A stretch of 64,000 nt of DNA from SXMI01 sp964391365 (lineage in GTDB: Bacteria > Actinomycetota > Acidimicrobiia > Acidimicrobiales > Microtrichaceae): the NCBI GenBank assembly GCA_964391365.1, contig CAYMKW010000002.1, positions 23,608-87,607 on the forward strand. Reading direction: 5' to 3'. Positions 48,991 to 57,315 of this stretch are shown piece after piece. Below the pieces are notes generated by a model, which saw only the letters and a program-made list of their open reading frames with translations, ran no database searches and had not been told where the DNA came from. The position numbers were made by a program, and so were the translations under genes. The first letter of the stretch is position 1. Each line of letters opens with the position of its first letter.

Positions 48991-50505
48991 GTGAACCTGG
49001 CGAACATCATCGAGTCGCACCCGGCCGACGCAGTGGCGCTGGTCAGTCGTGGACGGACGACGACCTACGGAGAGCTCCGGGACCAGGTGGCGCGACTCCG
49101 CGGCGGCCTGCAGCGGCTCGGCCTCGAGCCGGGGGAGCGCGTGGCGATCACCGCCGCCAACAACTGGTACTCGGTGGTCTCGTACCTGGCCGTGGTCGGC
49201 TCCGGTCTGGTTGCCGTCCCCCTCAACCCGCAGAGCCCGCCCGCAGCGCTGCAGGCGGAGCTCGACGAGGTCGGCGCCGCAGCCGTGATCCTCGGGCCGA
49301 CGAGCCGGTCGACCTTCGACGAGGTGGACCGCGGCTCGGTCCCCTCGCTGCGGCACGTGGTGCGCACGGGCGGCGCTGCCGACGGTGACCACGACCTCGA
49401 CGAGCTGATGGCCGGCGATCCGTCGCCGGTCGTCGACGTCGATCCATCGGCCCTGGCGGTGCTCGTGTTCAGTTCGGGCACGGCGGGACCGCCCAAGGCC
49501 GTGATGCTGACGCACGCGAACCTCTACACGAACGTGCAGCAGGCCCTGGCGGGACAGGTCGACCCCCAGCGGTCGGACGACGTCGTGTTCGGACTGCTCC
49601 CGACCTTCCACATCTTCGGGCTGAACGTCATGCTCGGCCTGTCGCTCGCCACCGGATCCCGGGTCCTGCTCGTGGAACGCTTCGACCCGGCCTCGGCGAT
49701 CGAGGCGATCGAACGACACGGCGTCACGGTGATCGCCGGACCGCCGACGATGTGGGCCGCCTTCGCCGGGATGCCCGGGGTGGAGCCCGGGGCCTTCGCC
49801 ACCGTCCGCACGGCGGTCTCCGGAGCGGCGAAGCTGCCGGTCGAGGTGGCCCGGGCCATGGAGGACCGGTTCGGTGTCCGCATCGAGGAGGGCTACGGCC
49901 TCACCGAGGCGTCGCCCGTGGTGACGTCGTCCGGCGGGACCGGGGCGCCGTTCGGGTCGGTGGGCGTACCCGTGCCGGGCCTCGAGCTGCGGATCGTGGA
50001 CGACGCCGGTGCCGACGTCCTGGTGGGTGACGTCGGCAACCTGCTCGTCCGGGGGCCCAACGTGTTCGCGGGCTACTGGGGCGACGACGAGGCGACCGCC
50101 CGCGTGATCGTGGACGGGTGGCTCCACACCGGTGACATGGCGGTCGTGGACGACGAGGGCTTCCTCTACATCGTCGACCGGGCCAAGGACCTGGTGATCG
50201 TCTCGGGGTTCAACGTGTTCCCGGCCGAGGTCGAGGACGTGCTCGCACAGCACCCGGCGGTGCAGGCCTGCGCCGTCGTCGGCGTCCCGCACCCGTACAC
50301 CGGCGAGTCGGTCCGGGCCTACGTCCAGGTCACCGCTGGGTCGTCCGTCGAGGAGGAGGAGCTGATCGCCTTCTGCGCCGACCACCTCGCCCGTTACAAG
50401 TGCCCGAACAAGGTGTGGTTCGTCGAGTCGATCCCCCAGGGCATCACCGGCAAGGTGCTCCGGCGGCAGTTGCTCGCCTCCGTGGAGGCTCCGCTCGACG
50501 ACTGA
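48991..50505 (+). CDS. AMP-dependent acyl-CoA synthetase/ligase
   Basis: The 504-residue ANL-superfamily enzyme should activate a carboxylic acid with ATP and CoA. Motifs in order are VFSSGTAGPPKAVMLTH (P-loop), LPTFHIFGLN, GPPTMWAAF, EEGYGLTEASP, HTGDMAVVDDEGFLYIVDRAKD (hinge) and the catalytic Lys in PQGITGKVLRRQ. The length and tail suggest medium/long-chain fatty acids, but the substrate is not fixed by sequence. GTG 48991 is ten bases after TAGGGT. rex follows 74 bases later with its own -10 element. Confidence 0.92.
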   Translation: MNLANIIESHPADAVALVSRGRTTTYGELRDQVARLRGGLQRLGLEPGERVAITAANNWYSVVSYLAVVGSGLVAVPLNPQSPPAALQAELDEVGAAAVILGPTSRSTFDEVDRGSVPSLRHVVRTGGAADGDHDLDELMAGDPSPVVDVDPSALAVLVFSSGTAGPPKAVMLTHANLYTNVQQALAGQVDPQRSDDVVFGLLPTFHIFGLNVMLGLSLATGSRVLLVERFDPASAIEAIERHGVTVIAGPPTMWAAFAGMPGVEPGAFATVRTAVSGAAKLPVEVARAMEDRFGVRIEEGYGLTEASPVVTSSGGTGAPFGSVGVPVPGLELRIVDDAGADVLVGDVGNLLVRGPNVFAGYWGDDEATARVIVDGWLHTGDMAVVDDEGFLYIVDRAKDLVIVSGFNVFPAEVEDVLAQHPAVQACAVVGVPHPYTGESVRAYVQVTAGSSVEEEELIAFCADHLARYKCPNKVWFVESIPQGITGKVLRRQLLASVEAPLDD

Positions 50506-50579
50506 GCGGCCGGGGTCGGGCGCCGGCGCCGGCCCCCGGAGCTTTGTCGGCCTCTGGACGCCTGCGTTACCGTCGTTCC

Positions 50580-51269
50580 ATGGCAGCTGAGGGAGCGCGT
50601 CGGTCCGTCCCCGACGCGGCCATCGCCCGGCTGCCCGTCTACCACCGCTGTCTCCTGGAGTTGGAGGCCGAGGGCCGGGACACGGTGTCGTCCGAGCAGC
50701 TCGCCGAGCTCGCCGGGGTGAACGCTGCGAAGGTGCGCAAGGATCTGTCCCACTTCGGCTCCTACGGGACGCGCGGGGTGGGCTACGCGGTCCCGCAGCT
50801 GATCCTCGACCTGCGTCGGGAACTGGGCCTGACCCACAACTGGCGCTGCGTGATCGTCGGCGCCGGCAACCTCGGTTCCGCCCTGGCGGCCTTCGGGGGG
50901 TTCCGGGAGCGTGGCTTCGAGGTGGTGGGCGTCGTGGACGTCGACCCCGGCCGGATCGGCCGCGGGGTGGGCGGTCTGCTCGTCGGCCACGAGGACGACC
51001 TGGACCGGATCGTCGCCGAGCACGACGTCGCGATCGGTGTGGTGGCCGTCCCGCCGTCGGCGGCGCAGGAGGCCGCCGACCGGCTCGTCGCCTGCGGGGT
51101 CCGCTCCATCCTGAACTTCGCCCCCACGGTCCTGGACGTGCCCGAGGAGGTGCAGGTGCGCAACGTCGATCTGGCGGTCGAGCTGCAGATCCTGGCGTTC
51201 CACGAGGGCCGGCGCAGCGACCCGGTCGAGGCGGCGGCACCGTCGATCGGGGAGTCGGCGAGCGCCTGA
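50580..51269 (+). CDS. rex: Redox-sensing transcriptional repressor Rex
   Basis: This 229-residue repressor has an N-terminal winged helix (AIARLPVYHRCLLELEAEGR, SSEQLAELAGVNAAKVRKDL) joined by SHFGSYGTRGVGY to a Rossmann domain (VIVGAGNLGSALA, VDVDPGRIG). Rex binds TTGTGA-N6-TCACAA operators and leaves DNA when NADH rises. As in Streptomyces, where rex precedes hemACD, it heads a tetrapyrrole gene set here. A near-consensus operator lies at 63345-63362. ATG 50580 is seven bases after TACCGT; I see no Rex site in its own promoter. Confidence 0.95.
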   Translation: MAAEGARRSVPDAAIARLPVYHRCLLELEAEGRDTVSSEQLAELAGVNAAKVRKDLSHFGSYGTRGVGYAVPQLILDLRRELGLTHNWRCVIVGAGNLGSALAAFGGFRERGFEVVGVVDVDPGRIGRGVGGLLVGHEDDLDRIVAEHDVAIGVVAVPPSAAQEAADRLVACGVRSILNFAPTVLDVPEEVQVRNVDLAVELQILAFHEGRRSDPVEAAAPSIGESASA

Positions 51270-51288
51270 GCGCCGCCGACGCGACGAG

Positions 51289-51936
51289 GTGCTCCTCGAC
51301 GTCGACGTCCGGGGATGGCGTTGTCTGGTCGTGGGTGCCGGTCCGGTCGGATCGCGACGGGCGCTTCGGCTCGCCCGGCACGGCGCCGAGGTCCACGTGG
51401 TGGCGCCGGACGCCACTGATGACGTCGTGGCGGCGGCCGCCGCCGGGTCGCTCCGTTGGTCCGCCCGAGCCTTCGAGGTCGCGGATGCGTCCGGGTGCCG
51501 GTTGGTGGTCCTGGCGAGCGGGGACGAGGTGGTGGATGAGCTCGCCGCCGCCTCCGTCGAACCGGGTGCGCTCCTGAACCGGGCCGGAGCGGCCCGCCGG
51601 GGTGATCTCCGGTTCCCGGCGGTGGCGGTCGAGGACGGGGTCGTCGTGACTGTCGCCACACCGGCGCAGGTCCCGGCGCTGTCGAGCTGGGTCGCCCGGC
51701 GGGTCGCCGACGCACTGGATGGGCTGGTGGGCCTGGATCCCGAGCAGCGTCGGGTGCTCGCGGACCTGTTGGCCGAGGTCCGGGCCGAGGTGCCGGGGGA
51801 CCTCGGAGGGTCGGGCGTAGATTGGCAGACGGGTCTGGATCGGAGCATGCTGGACCCGGTTCTGTTGGACCACATCCGGGCTGGCCGTCGGGCCGAAGCG
51901 AAGGAGCGCCTCCAGGCGTGTCTGTCGTCGTCGTAG
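51289..51936 (+). CDS. Precorrin-2 dehydrogenase / siroheme synthase N-terminal domain-like
   Basis: The 215-residue protein has the NAD-binding CLVVGAGPVGSRRALRLARHG, VVAPDA, FEVADASGCRLVVLAS and FPAVAVEDGVVVTVATPAQVPALSSWVARRV, which match the Met8/CysG N-terminal family that oxidises precorrin-2 to sirohydrochlorin and may insert iron. The C-terminal region is short and divergent. It lies between rex and hemA and overlaps hemA by 19 bases, so it belongs to the tetrapyrrole operon; the CobA domain encoded downstream would supply precorrin-2. Confidence 0.82.
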   Translation: MLLDVDVRGWRCLVVGAGPVGSRRALRLARHGAEVHVVAPDATDDVVAAAAAGSLRWSARAFEVADASGCRLVVLASGDEVVDELAAASVEPGALLNRAGAARRGDLRFPAVAVEDGVVVTVATPAQVPALSSWVARRVADALDGLVGLDPEQRRVLADLLAEVRAEVPGDLGGSGVDWQTGLDRSMLDPVLLDHIRAGRRAEAKERLQACLSSS

Positions 51937-53252
51937 GAGCAAACCACCGCACCGCACCGCTCGACCTGCTCGAGCAGATGACGGTCGACGCGGACCGCTT
52001 GCCCAAGCTGCTCGACGCCCTGGGTTCGGCCGAGCACATCTCCGAGGCTGTGGTGCTCTCGACCTGCAACCGGACCGAGGTCTACCTGGTCGCCGAGCGG
52101 TTCCACGGTGCCTACGACGAGGTCCGCGACTTCTTCTCGGACCTCACGTTCCTGCCGCCCGAGCGGTTCGCCGACTCCCTCTACGTCCACTACGACGGCG
52201 AGGCCGTCCGCCACCTCTTCGACGTGGCCGCCGGACTGGACTCGGCCGTGCCCGGCGAGCACGAGGTGCTCGGGCAGGTGCGCAACGCCTGGGACGTCGC
52301 CCGCACCGAGGGTGCGAGCGGTCGCCACCTCAACCTCCTCTTCCGGCACTCCCTCGAGGTCGGCAAGCGGGCCCGGTCCGAGACGTCGATCGCCCAACGG
52401 GTGACGTCGGTCTCGCAGGCGGCGGTCGTGCTCGCCGCCGAACAGCTCGGTGACCTCACCGGTCGGAACGCGGTGCTCGTCGGTGCTGGAGGGATGGGTC
52501 GGGCCGTGGCCGGGTTCCTCCTCGACGCCGGCGTCGCCACCCTGACGATCGCCAACCGCAGTCCTGAGGGTGCCGCCGAGCTCGTGGCCGCCGTCGGCGC
52601 CGAGGGTGGGGGCGAACGGTGTGTCACCGTGCCGCTCGCCGAGGTGGAGCAGCGGCTCCACGGTGCCGATCTCGTCGTGACCGCGACCGGAGCGTCCGAG
52701 GCGCTCCTGGGGGTTCCCGCGGTGGCCGCAGCGGTCGAGGGTCGCGGCGAGGACCTGGTGCTCGTGGACATCGGGGTGCCCCGCGACATCGATCCGGCGG
52801 TCGCGTCGATCGACGGGGTGCGACTGCTCGACATGGCGTGCGTGTCCGCCCTGACCGACGCCAGCCTGGCGGAGCGCCACCGCGAGGTCGCCGCCGTCCG
52901 GGCCATCGTGGACGTCGAGGTGGAGCGATTCGTTGCGATCGCCACGGCCCGAGAGGTCGACCCGGTCGTCCGGGCGCTCCGGGAGCGGGTCGAGGCCGTC
53001 CGCAGCGCCGAGCTCGAGCGGCTCGCCGGCCGGTTCGCCGATCTGGACGAGCAGCAGGTGCGGGCGGTCGACGAGATCACCCGGGCGGTCGTGGCGAAGC
53101 TGCTCCACGAGCCGACCCTGCGCCTGAAGGCCGCGGCGGGATCGTCCCTGGGTGACCGGCTCGCCGAGTCGGTGCGGGACCTGTTCGACCTCGCCGACCC
53201 CGATGCAGGGTCGGCGCCTGAGCACCCGGACCCCGCCCAGACCACGGACTGA
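51918..53252 (+). CDS. hemA: Glutamyl-tRNA reductase
   Basis: The 444-residue enzyme reduces Glu-tRNA to glutamate-1-semialdehyde with NADPH, starting tetrapyrrole synthesis. It has VGANHRTAPLDLLEQM, the catalytic Cys in VLSTCNRTEVYLVAERFHG, the substrate region VPGEHEVLGQVRNAW, the NADPH site VLVGAGGMGRAVAGFLL, and the C-terminal dimerisation helices (VDEITRAVVAKLLHEPTLRL). The GTG start lies inside the previous gene, 19 bases before its stop, and gives the expected N-terminus. Confidence 0.96.
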   Translation: MSVVVVGANHRTAPLDLLEQMTVDADRLPKLLDALGSAEHISEAVVLSTCNRTEVYLVAERFHGAYDEVRDFFSDLTFLPPERFADSLYVHYDGEAVRHLFDVAAGLDSAVPGEHEVLGQVRNAWDVARTEGASGRHLNLLFRHSLEVGKRARSETSIAQRVTSVSQAAVVLAAEQLGDLTGRNAVLVGAGGMGRAVAGFLLDAGVATLTIANRSPEGAAELVAAVGAEGGGERCVTVPLAEVEQRLHGADLVVTATGASEALLGVPAVAAAVEGRGEDLVLVDIGVPRDIDPAVASIDGVRLLDMACVSALTDASLAERHREVAAVRAIVDVEVERFVAIATAREVDPVVRALRERVEAVRSAELERLAGRFADLDEQQVRAVDEITRAVVAKLLHEPTLRLKAAAGSSLGDRLAESVRDLFDLADPDAGSAPEHPDPAQTTD

Positions 53253-53258
53253 TCGGTC

Positions 53259-54188
53259 GTGGAGGGCGCCGCGCTGCGCATCGCCACCCGGTCGTCACCC
53301 CTGGCGCTCGTCCAGGCGGGACTGGTCGCCGACGAGCTCCGGGCCCGCCACCCCGGCCTGATCGTCGACCTCGTGACCATCGTGACCGAGGGTGACCGGC
53401 GACTCGAGGTCCCCCTGGCCGAGATCGGAGGCAAGGGAGTGTTCGCCACCGAGGTGCAGGCGGCCGTGCTCGAGGGTCGCGCCGACGCGGCGGTGCACTC
53501 GGCGAAGGACCTGCCGGCGGCGACGCCGGACGGACTGCGGATCGTGGCCGTCCCCGTCCGGGCCGATCCGCGTGACGCACTCGTCGGGGCCCGGCTCCAC
53601 GAACTGCCGACCGGGGCGACGGTCGCCACCGGTTCCGGTCGCCGCCGGGTGCAGCTGGCCCACCTCCGTGGTGACCTCCGCTTCGTCGACCTGCGGGGGA
53701 ACATGGCCCGTCGGCTCGGACAGGTCGGTGTGGGCGGCGTCGATGCGGTGGTGGTGGCCGTGGCGGCGCTCGACCGGCTCGGCTGGTCGGACCGGCTGGC
53801 GCCGGGGTCGGCGTCCGAGGTGTTCCCTGCCGACCAGGTCGTCCCGCAGGTGGCCCAGGGTGCGCTCGCGATCGAGTGCCGCGTCGACGACGACCGGTCC
53901 GCCGCGCTCCTCGCGTCGATCGAGGATCCCGGGTCCCGCCGCTGCGTCGATGCCGAACGGGCGTTCCTGCACACCCTCGGCGGCGACTGCGACCTCCCCG
54001 CAGGTGCCCACGCCGTCGTCGACGCCGGCGGCGAACTCCACCTGCGCGCCGTGCTCGCCCCGGCCTCGTGGCCGGAGCACCCGGCCCCCCTCGCCCACGT
54101 CGAACGGCGCGGTGTCGATCCGGAGCTCGTCGGCAACGCCGCCGCCCACGACGTCCTGGCGGCCGTCGAGCGGCTCGGGATGCCGTGA
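53259..54188 (+). CDS. hemC: Porphobilinogen deaminase (hydroxymethylbilane synthase)
   Basis: The 309-residue enzyme joins four porphobilinogens to hydroxymethylbilane. Family blocks are LRIATRSSPLALVQAGLVAD, GGKGVFATEVQAAVLEGRAD, AVHSAKDLPA, ATGSGRRRVQLAHLRGDLRF, LRGNMARRL and PQVAQGALAIECR. The dipyrromethane cofactor Cys is C244 in GGDCDLPAGA. The GTG start is six bases after the hemA stop, and the stop overlaps the cobA-hemD start by four bases. Confidence 0.96.
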   Translation: MEGAALRIATRSSPLALVQAGLVADELRARHPGLIVDLVTIVTEGDRRLEVPLAEIGGKGVFATEVQAAVLEGRADAAVHSAKDLPAATPDGLRIVAVPVRADPRDALVGARLHELPTGATVATGSGRRRVQLAHLRGDLRFVDLRGNMARRLGQVGVGGVDAVVVAVAALDRLGWSDRLAPGSASEVFPADQVVPQVAQGALAIECRVDDDRSAALLASIEDPGSRRCVDAERAFLHTLGGDCDLPAGAHAVVDAGGELHLRAVLAPASWPEHPAPLAHVERRGVDPELVGNAAAHDVLAAVERLGMP

Positions 54189-55654
54189 CCGTCTACCTGG
54201 TCGGCGCCGGTCCCGGGGACCCGGGTCTGCTCACGCGGCGTGGTGCCGAGGTGCTCACCGCCGCCCACGTCGTCGTGCACGATCGCCTCGCGGCGCCCGA
54301 GTTGTTGGATCTGGCTCCCCCCGGCGCCGAGCTGGTCGACGTCGGCAAGTCGCCGCGGCACCCGACCATGACCCAGGAGCAGATCAACGAGCTGCTCGTC
54401 GAACGGGGGCGGGCGGGGCTGGAGGTCGTCCGGCTGAAGGGTGGTGACCCCTACGTGTTCGCCCGCGGGGCCGAGGAGGCCGCGGCCCTGCAGGCCGCAG
54501 GGGTGGCGTTCGAGGTGGTGCCGGGCATCTCGTCGGCTTTCGCGGTGCCCGCTGCCGCGGGGATCCCCGTGACGCTCCGCAACGTCTCGACGAGCGTCAC
54601 GGTCGTCACCGGACACGAGGACCCGTCGAAGCCCGAGCCGCAGGTGGACTGGGAGGCCATCGCCCGTGTCGGCGGGACCATCGTCATCCTCATGGGGGTG
54701 ACCCACCTGCGCCAGATCGTCGACCGGCTCGTCGCCGGCGGGCTGGACCCGGGGACGCCCGCCGCCGCGGTCACCTGGGGCACCCGGGCCGAGCAGCGGA
54801 CCGTCCGCTCGACGCTGGGTGCCATCGCCGGGGCGGGCGTTGAGGCTCCGGCGACCATCGTCGTCGGCCGGGTGGCGGCCGAGGACCTGGGTTCCTTCGA
54901 GCTCCGGCCGCTCGCCGGTCGCCGGGTCGTCGTCACCCGGTCCCGATCCCAGGCATCCGAGCTGTCGAGACGGCTCGTGGAGCGGGGCGCCTCCGTCCTC
55001 GAGGTCCCGGTCATCGAGATCGTCGACCCCGCGGACGGCGGCGCTGCGCTGGACGCCGCACTGTCCGACCTGGCTGCGACGGACTGGTTGGTGGTGACCT
55101 CACCCAACGGCGCGGCCCGGGTGTGCGACCGTCTCCACGACGCCCGCGATCTGGCCGGTGTGCAGGTGGCGGCGATCGGACCGGGCACTGCGGCGGTGCT
55201 CGCCGACCGCGGGATCCGTGCGGACCTGGTGCCGCCGGAGTTCGTCGCGGAGTCGCTGCTCGGGGCCTTTCCCGACCCGCCGCCCGGAGGTGGTCGCGTC
55301 GTGATCGCCCGCGCCGAGGTCGCCCGGGACGTGCTCGACCGGGGGCTCCGTGATCGCGGGTGGGAGGTGCGGGTCGTCCCGGCGTACCGGACCGTGGGTG
55401 CGACCGTCGAGTCGACCGTGGTCGACCGGATCCGGTCCGCGGACGTGGTCACGTTCACGAGTTCCTCGACCGTGGAACGGTTCGTGGAGGCCGCGGGGTC
55501 CGACGTCGTCCCCCCGATCGTCGCGTGCATCGGGCCCGTCACCGCCGGAACGGCCCGGGACCTGGGTCTGCACGTCGACGTGGAGTCCTCCGTCCACACG
55601 ATCGAGGGATTGGTCGCGGCCCTCTGCGAATGGGCCGAGCGGGAGGGGTCGTGA
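54185..55654 (+). CDS. Uroporphyrinogen-III C-methyltransferase / uroporphyrinogen-III synthase fusion (CobA-HemD)
   Basis: The protein has 489 residues with two domains. Residues 1-240 are a SUMT: VYLVGAGPGDPGLLT, VVRLKGGDPYVFARGAEE, VVPGISSAFAVPAAAGIPVT and VTWGTRAEQ. Residues 250-489 are a HemD: LAGRRVVVTRSRSQASEL, VTSPNGAARV, VAAIGPGTA, VTFTSSSTVERF and CIGPVTAGTARDLGL. The fusion lets one protein close the uroporphyrinogen-III ring and divert part of it to precorrin-2, the substrate of the dehydrogenase encoded two genes upstream. Such fusions are common in Gram-positives. Confidence 0.95.
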   Translation: MTVYLVGAGPGDPGLLTRRGAEVLTAAHVVVHDRLAAPELLDLAPPGAELVDVGKSPRHPTMTQEQINELLVERGRAGLEVVRLKGGDPYVFARGAEEAAALQAAGVAFEVVPGISSAFAVPAAAGIPVTLRNVSTSVTVVTGHEDPSKPEPQVDWEAIARVGGTIVILMGVTHLRQIVDRLVAGGLDPGTPAAAVTWGTRAEQRTVRSTLGAIAGAGVEAPATIVVGRVAAEDLGSFELRPLAGRRVVVTRSRSQASELSRRLVERGASVLEVPVIEIVDPADGGAALDAALSDLAATDWLVVTSPNGAARVCDRLHDARDLAGVQVAAIGPGTAAVLADRGIRADLVPPEFVAESLLGAFPDPPPGGGRVVIARAEVARDVLDRGLRDRGWEVRVVPAYRTVGATVESTVVDRIRSADVVTFTSSSTVERFVEAAGSDVVPPIVACIGPVTAGTARDLGLHVDVESSVHTIEGLVAALCEWAEREGS

Positions 55655-56325
55655 GCGAGGGGCTGTCGGCGGTGGTGTTCGACTTCGACGGGCTCGTCCT
55701 CGACACCGAGCACTGCGAGTACTCCACGGCTGCGGCGGTGTTCGCCGACCATGGTGAGGAGCTGCCGATCGAGCTGTGGCGCACGTTCATCGGCACGACC
55801 GACCATCCGCACTGGGCCGACATCCTCGAGGAGCGTCTCGGTCGGAGCGTCGACCGGGCGGTCCTGGTTCCGCAGCGCCACCTGGCGAACTGGGCGTGCG
55901 CCCGTGCGCTGGAGCTGATGTCCGGCGTCGCCGAACTCATCGCAGCCCTCGGTGCCGCCGGGGTGCCGCTCGCCGTCGCCTCCTCGTCACCGGCCGAATG
56001 GGTGATCGGCCACCTGTCCGAGCGGGGGCTGCTCGATGCGTTCACGGCGGTCTGCACGGGCGACGAGGTGCTGCACACCAAGCCGGACCCGGCGCTGTAC
56101 CGACTCGCCTGTGAACGCCTGGGTGTGGACCCGTCGGGCGCCGTCGCCGTCGAGGACTCGGTGCACGGGGTGACGGCGGCCAGGGCGGCCGGGATGCACG
56201 CCGTGGCGGTTCCCAGCAGCCTGACCGTGGGCATGGACTTCTCGCACGCCGACCTCGTCGTCGCGTCCTGCAGCGAGCTCTCGCCCACCGTCCTCGGTGC
56301 GGTCGTCGCCCCGGCCCGGTCGTAG
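55651..56325 (+). CDS. HAD-superfamily hydrolase, beta-phosphoglucomutase-like
   Basis: The 224-residue HAD protein has the nucleophile motif FDFDGLVLDTE, a helical cap, motif II VASSSP and motif III/IV HTKPDPALY and AVEDSVHGVTAARAAGM. The FDFDGxxxDTE form is typical of the PgmB/phosphatase group. It lies inside the hem operon (four-base overlap with cobA-hemD, nine bases before hemB), but no link to heme synthesis is known. The substrate is unassigned. Confidence 0.88.
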   Translation: MSEGLSAVVFDFDGLVLDTEHCEYSTAAAVFADHGEELPIELWRTFIGTTDHPHWADILEERLGRSVDRAVLVPQRHLANWACARALELMSGVAELIAALGAAGVPLAVASSSPAEWVIGHLSERGLLDAFTAVCTGDEVLHTKPDPALYRLACERLGVDPSGAVAVEDSVHGVTAARAAGMHAVAVPSSLTVGMDFSHADLVVASCSELSPTVLGAVVAPARS

Positions 56326-56334
56326 GATCCGGCC

Positions 56335-57315
56335 GTGAGCTTCCCTGCCCGCCGTCCCCGCCGCCTGCGCAGGACGCCGGCGATGCGCCGGCTCGTGGCC
56401 GAGACCCGACTCGGGGTCGACGACCTGGTCGCTCCGCTCTTCGTCCGCGAGGACCTGGACGCGCCGGTCCCGGTCGAGTCGCTGCCGGGGGTCGTCCAGC
56501 ACAGCCGCTCGTCGCTGGTGGCCGAGGTCGGCGAGCTGGTGGACCTGGGGGTGCCGGCGGTGATCCTCTTCGGGATCCCCCGCCACAAGGACGCAGCGGG
56601 AACGGGCGCGTCCGACCCCGACGGTGTGGTCCAGGTCGCGCTCCGGGACCTGCGGGACCGGTTCGGGGACCGGGTCGTCCTGATGGCGGACCTGTGCCTG
56701 GACGAGTACACCGACCACGGCCACTGCGGGCTGCTGACCGGAACCGGCGAGGTCGACAACGACGCGACCCTCGAGCGCTACGCCGAGGTCGCCGTCGCCC
56801 AGGCCGAGGCCGGTGTCGACGTGTGCGCCCCCTCCGGGATGATGGACGGCCAGGTCGCCGCCATCCGATCGGCGCTCGACGGGACCGCTGCGAGCCACGT
56901 GGCGGTGCTCGCCTATGCGGCGAAGTACGCCTCGGCGCTGTACGGGCCGTTCCGGGATGCGGTCGATGTGGAGATCGCCGACGGGGGCGACCGTCGCGGC
57001 TACCAGCAGGACCCGGCGAACGCCCGTGAGTCGCTCCTGGAACTGCGCCTCGACGAGGCCGAGGGGGCGGACATGCTCATGGTCAAGCCGGCGCTCACCT
57101 ACCTCGACGTGCTCGCGCGGGCGCGGGAGCTCACCGACCTCCCGCTGGCCGCGTACCACGTGTCGGGTGAGTACGCGATGGTCCATGCCGCCGCCGAGCG
57201 TGGGTGGATCGACGGCGATGCCGTCGCCCTCGAACAGATCACGTCGGTGGTCCGGGCCGGGGCCGACATGGTGCTCACCTACTTCGCCCGGTCGCTCGCG
57301 GAGCGCCTCCAGTGA
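56335..57315 (+). CDS. hemB: Delta-aminolevulinic acid dehydratase (porphobilinogen synthase)
   Basis: The 326-residue enzyme condenses two 5-aminolevulinates to porphobilinogen. The Schiff-base lysines are K197 (AYAAKYAS) and K251 (MLMVKPALTYLD). Other blocks are RRLRRTPAMRRLVAET and DVCAPSGMMDGQV. The metal-site segment reads DLCLDEYTDHGHCG, with two of the three cysteines of the zinc type and Asp at the other place, between the classical zinc and non-zinc forms. GTG 56335 is seven bases after TAGGAT, so there is a promoter inside the hem cluster. Confidence 0.95.
   Translation: MSFPARRPRRLRRTPAMRRLVAETRLGVDDLVAPLFVREDLDAPVPVESLPGVVQHSRSSLVAEVGELVDLGVPAVILFGIPRHKDAAGTGASDPDGVVQVALRDLRDRFGDRVVLMADLCLDEYTDHGHCGLLTGTGEVDNDATLERYAEVAVAQAEAGVDVCAPSGMMDGQVAAIRSALDGTAASHVAVLAYAAKYASALYGPFRDAVDVEIADGGDRRGYQQDPANARESLLELRLDEAEGADMLMVKPALTYLDVLARARELTDLPLAAYHVSGEYAMVHAAAERGWIDGDAVALEQITSVVRAGADMVLTYFARSLAERLQ

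Noticed and set aside
50521..50579. A Rex autoregulatory site in front of rex
   Set aside because: The only TTGTC-like stretch lacks the second half-site, so no operator can be supported here.
50394..54706. Very long minus-strand open frames opposite rex, hemA and hemC
   Set aside because: They are shadows of well-recognised plus-strand genes with biased Arg/Pro/Ser composition and no recognisable protein family.
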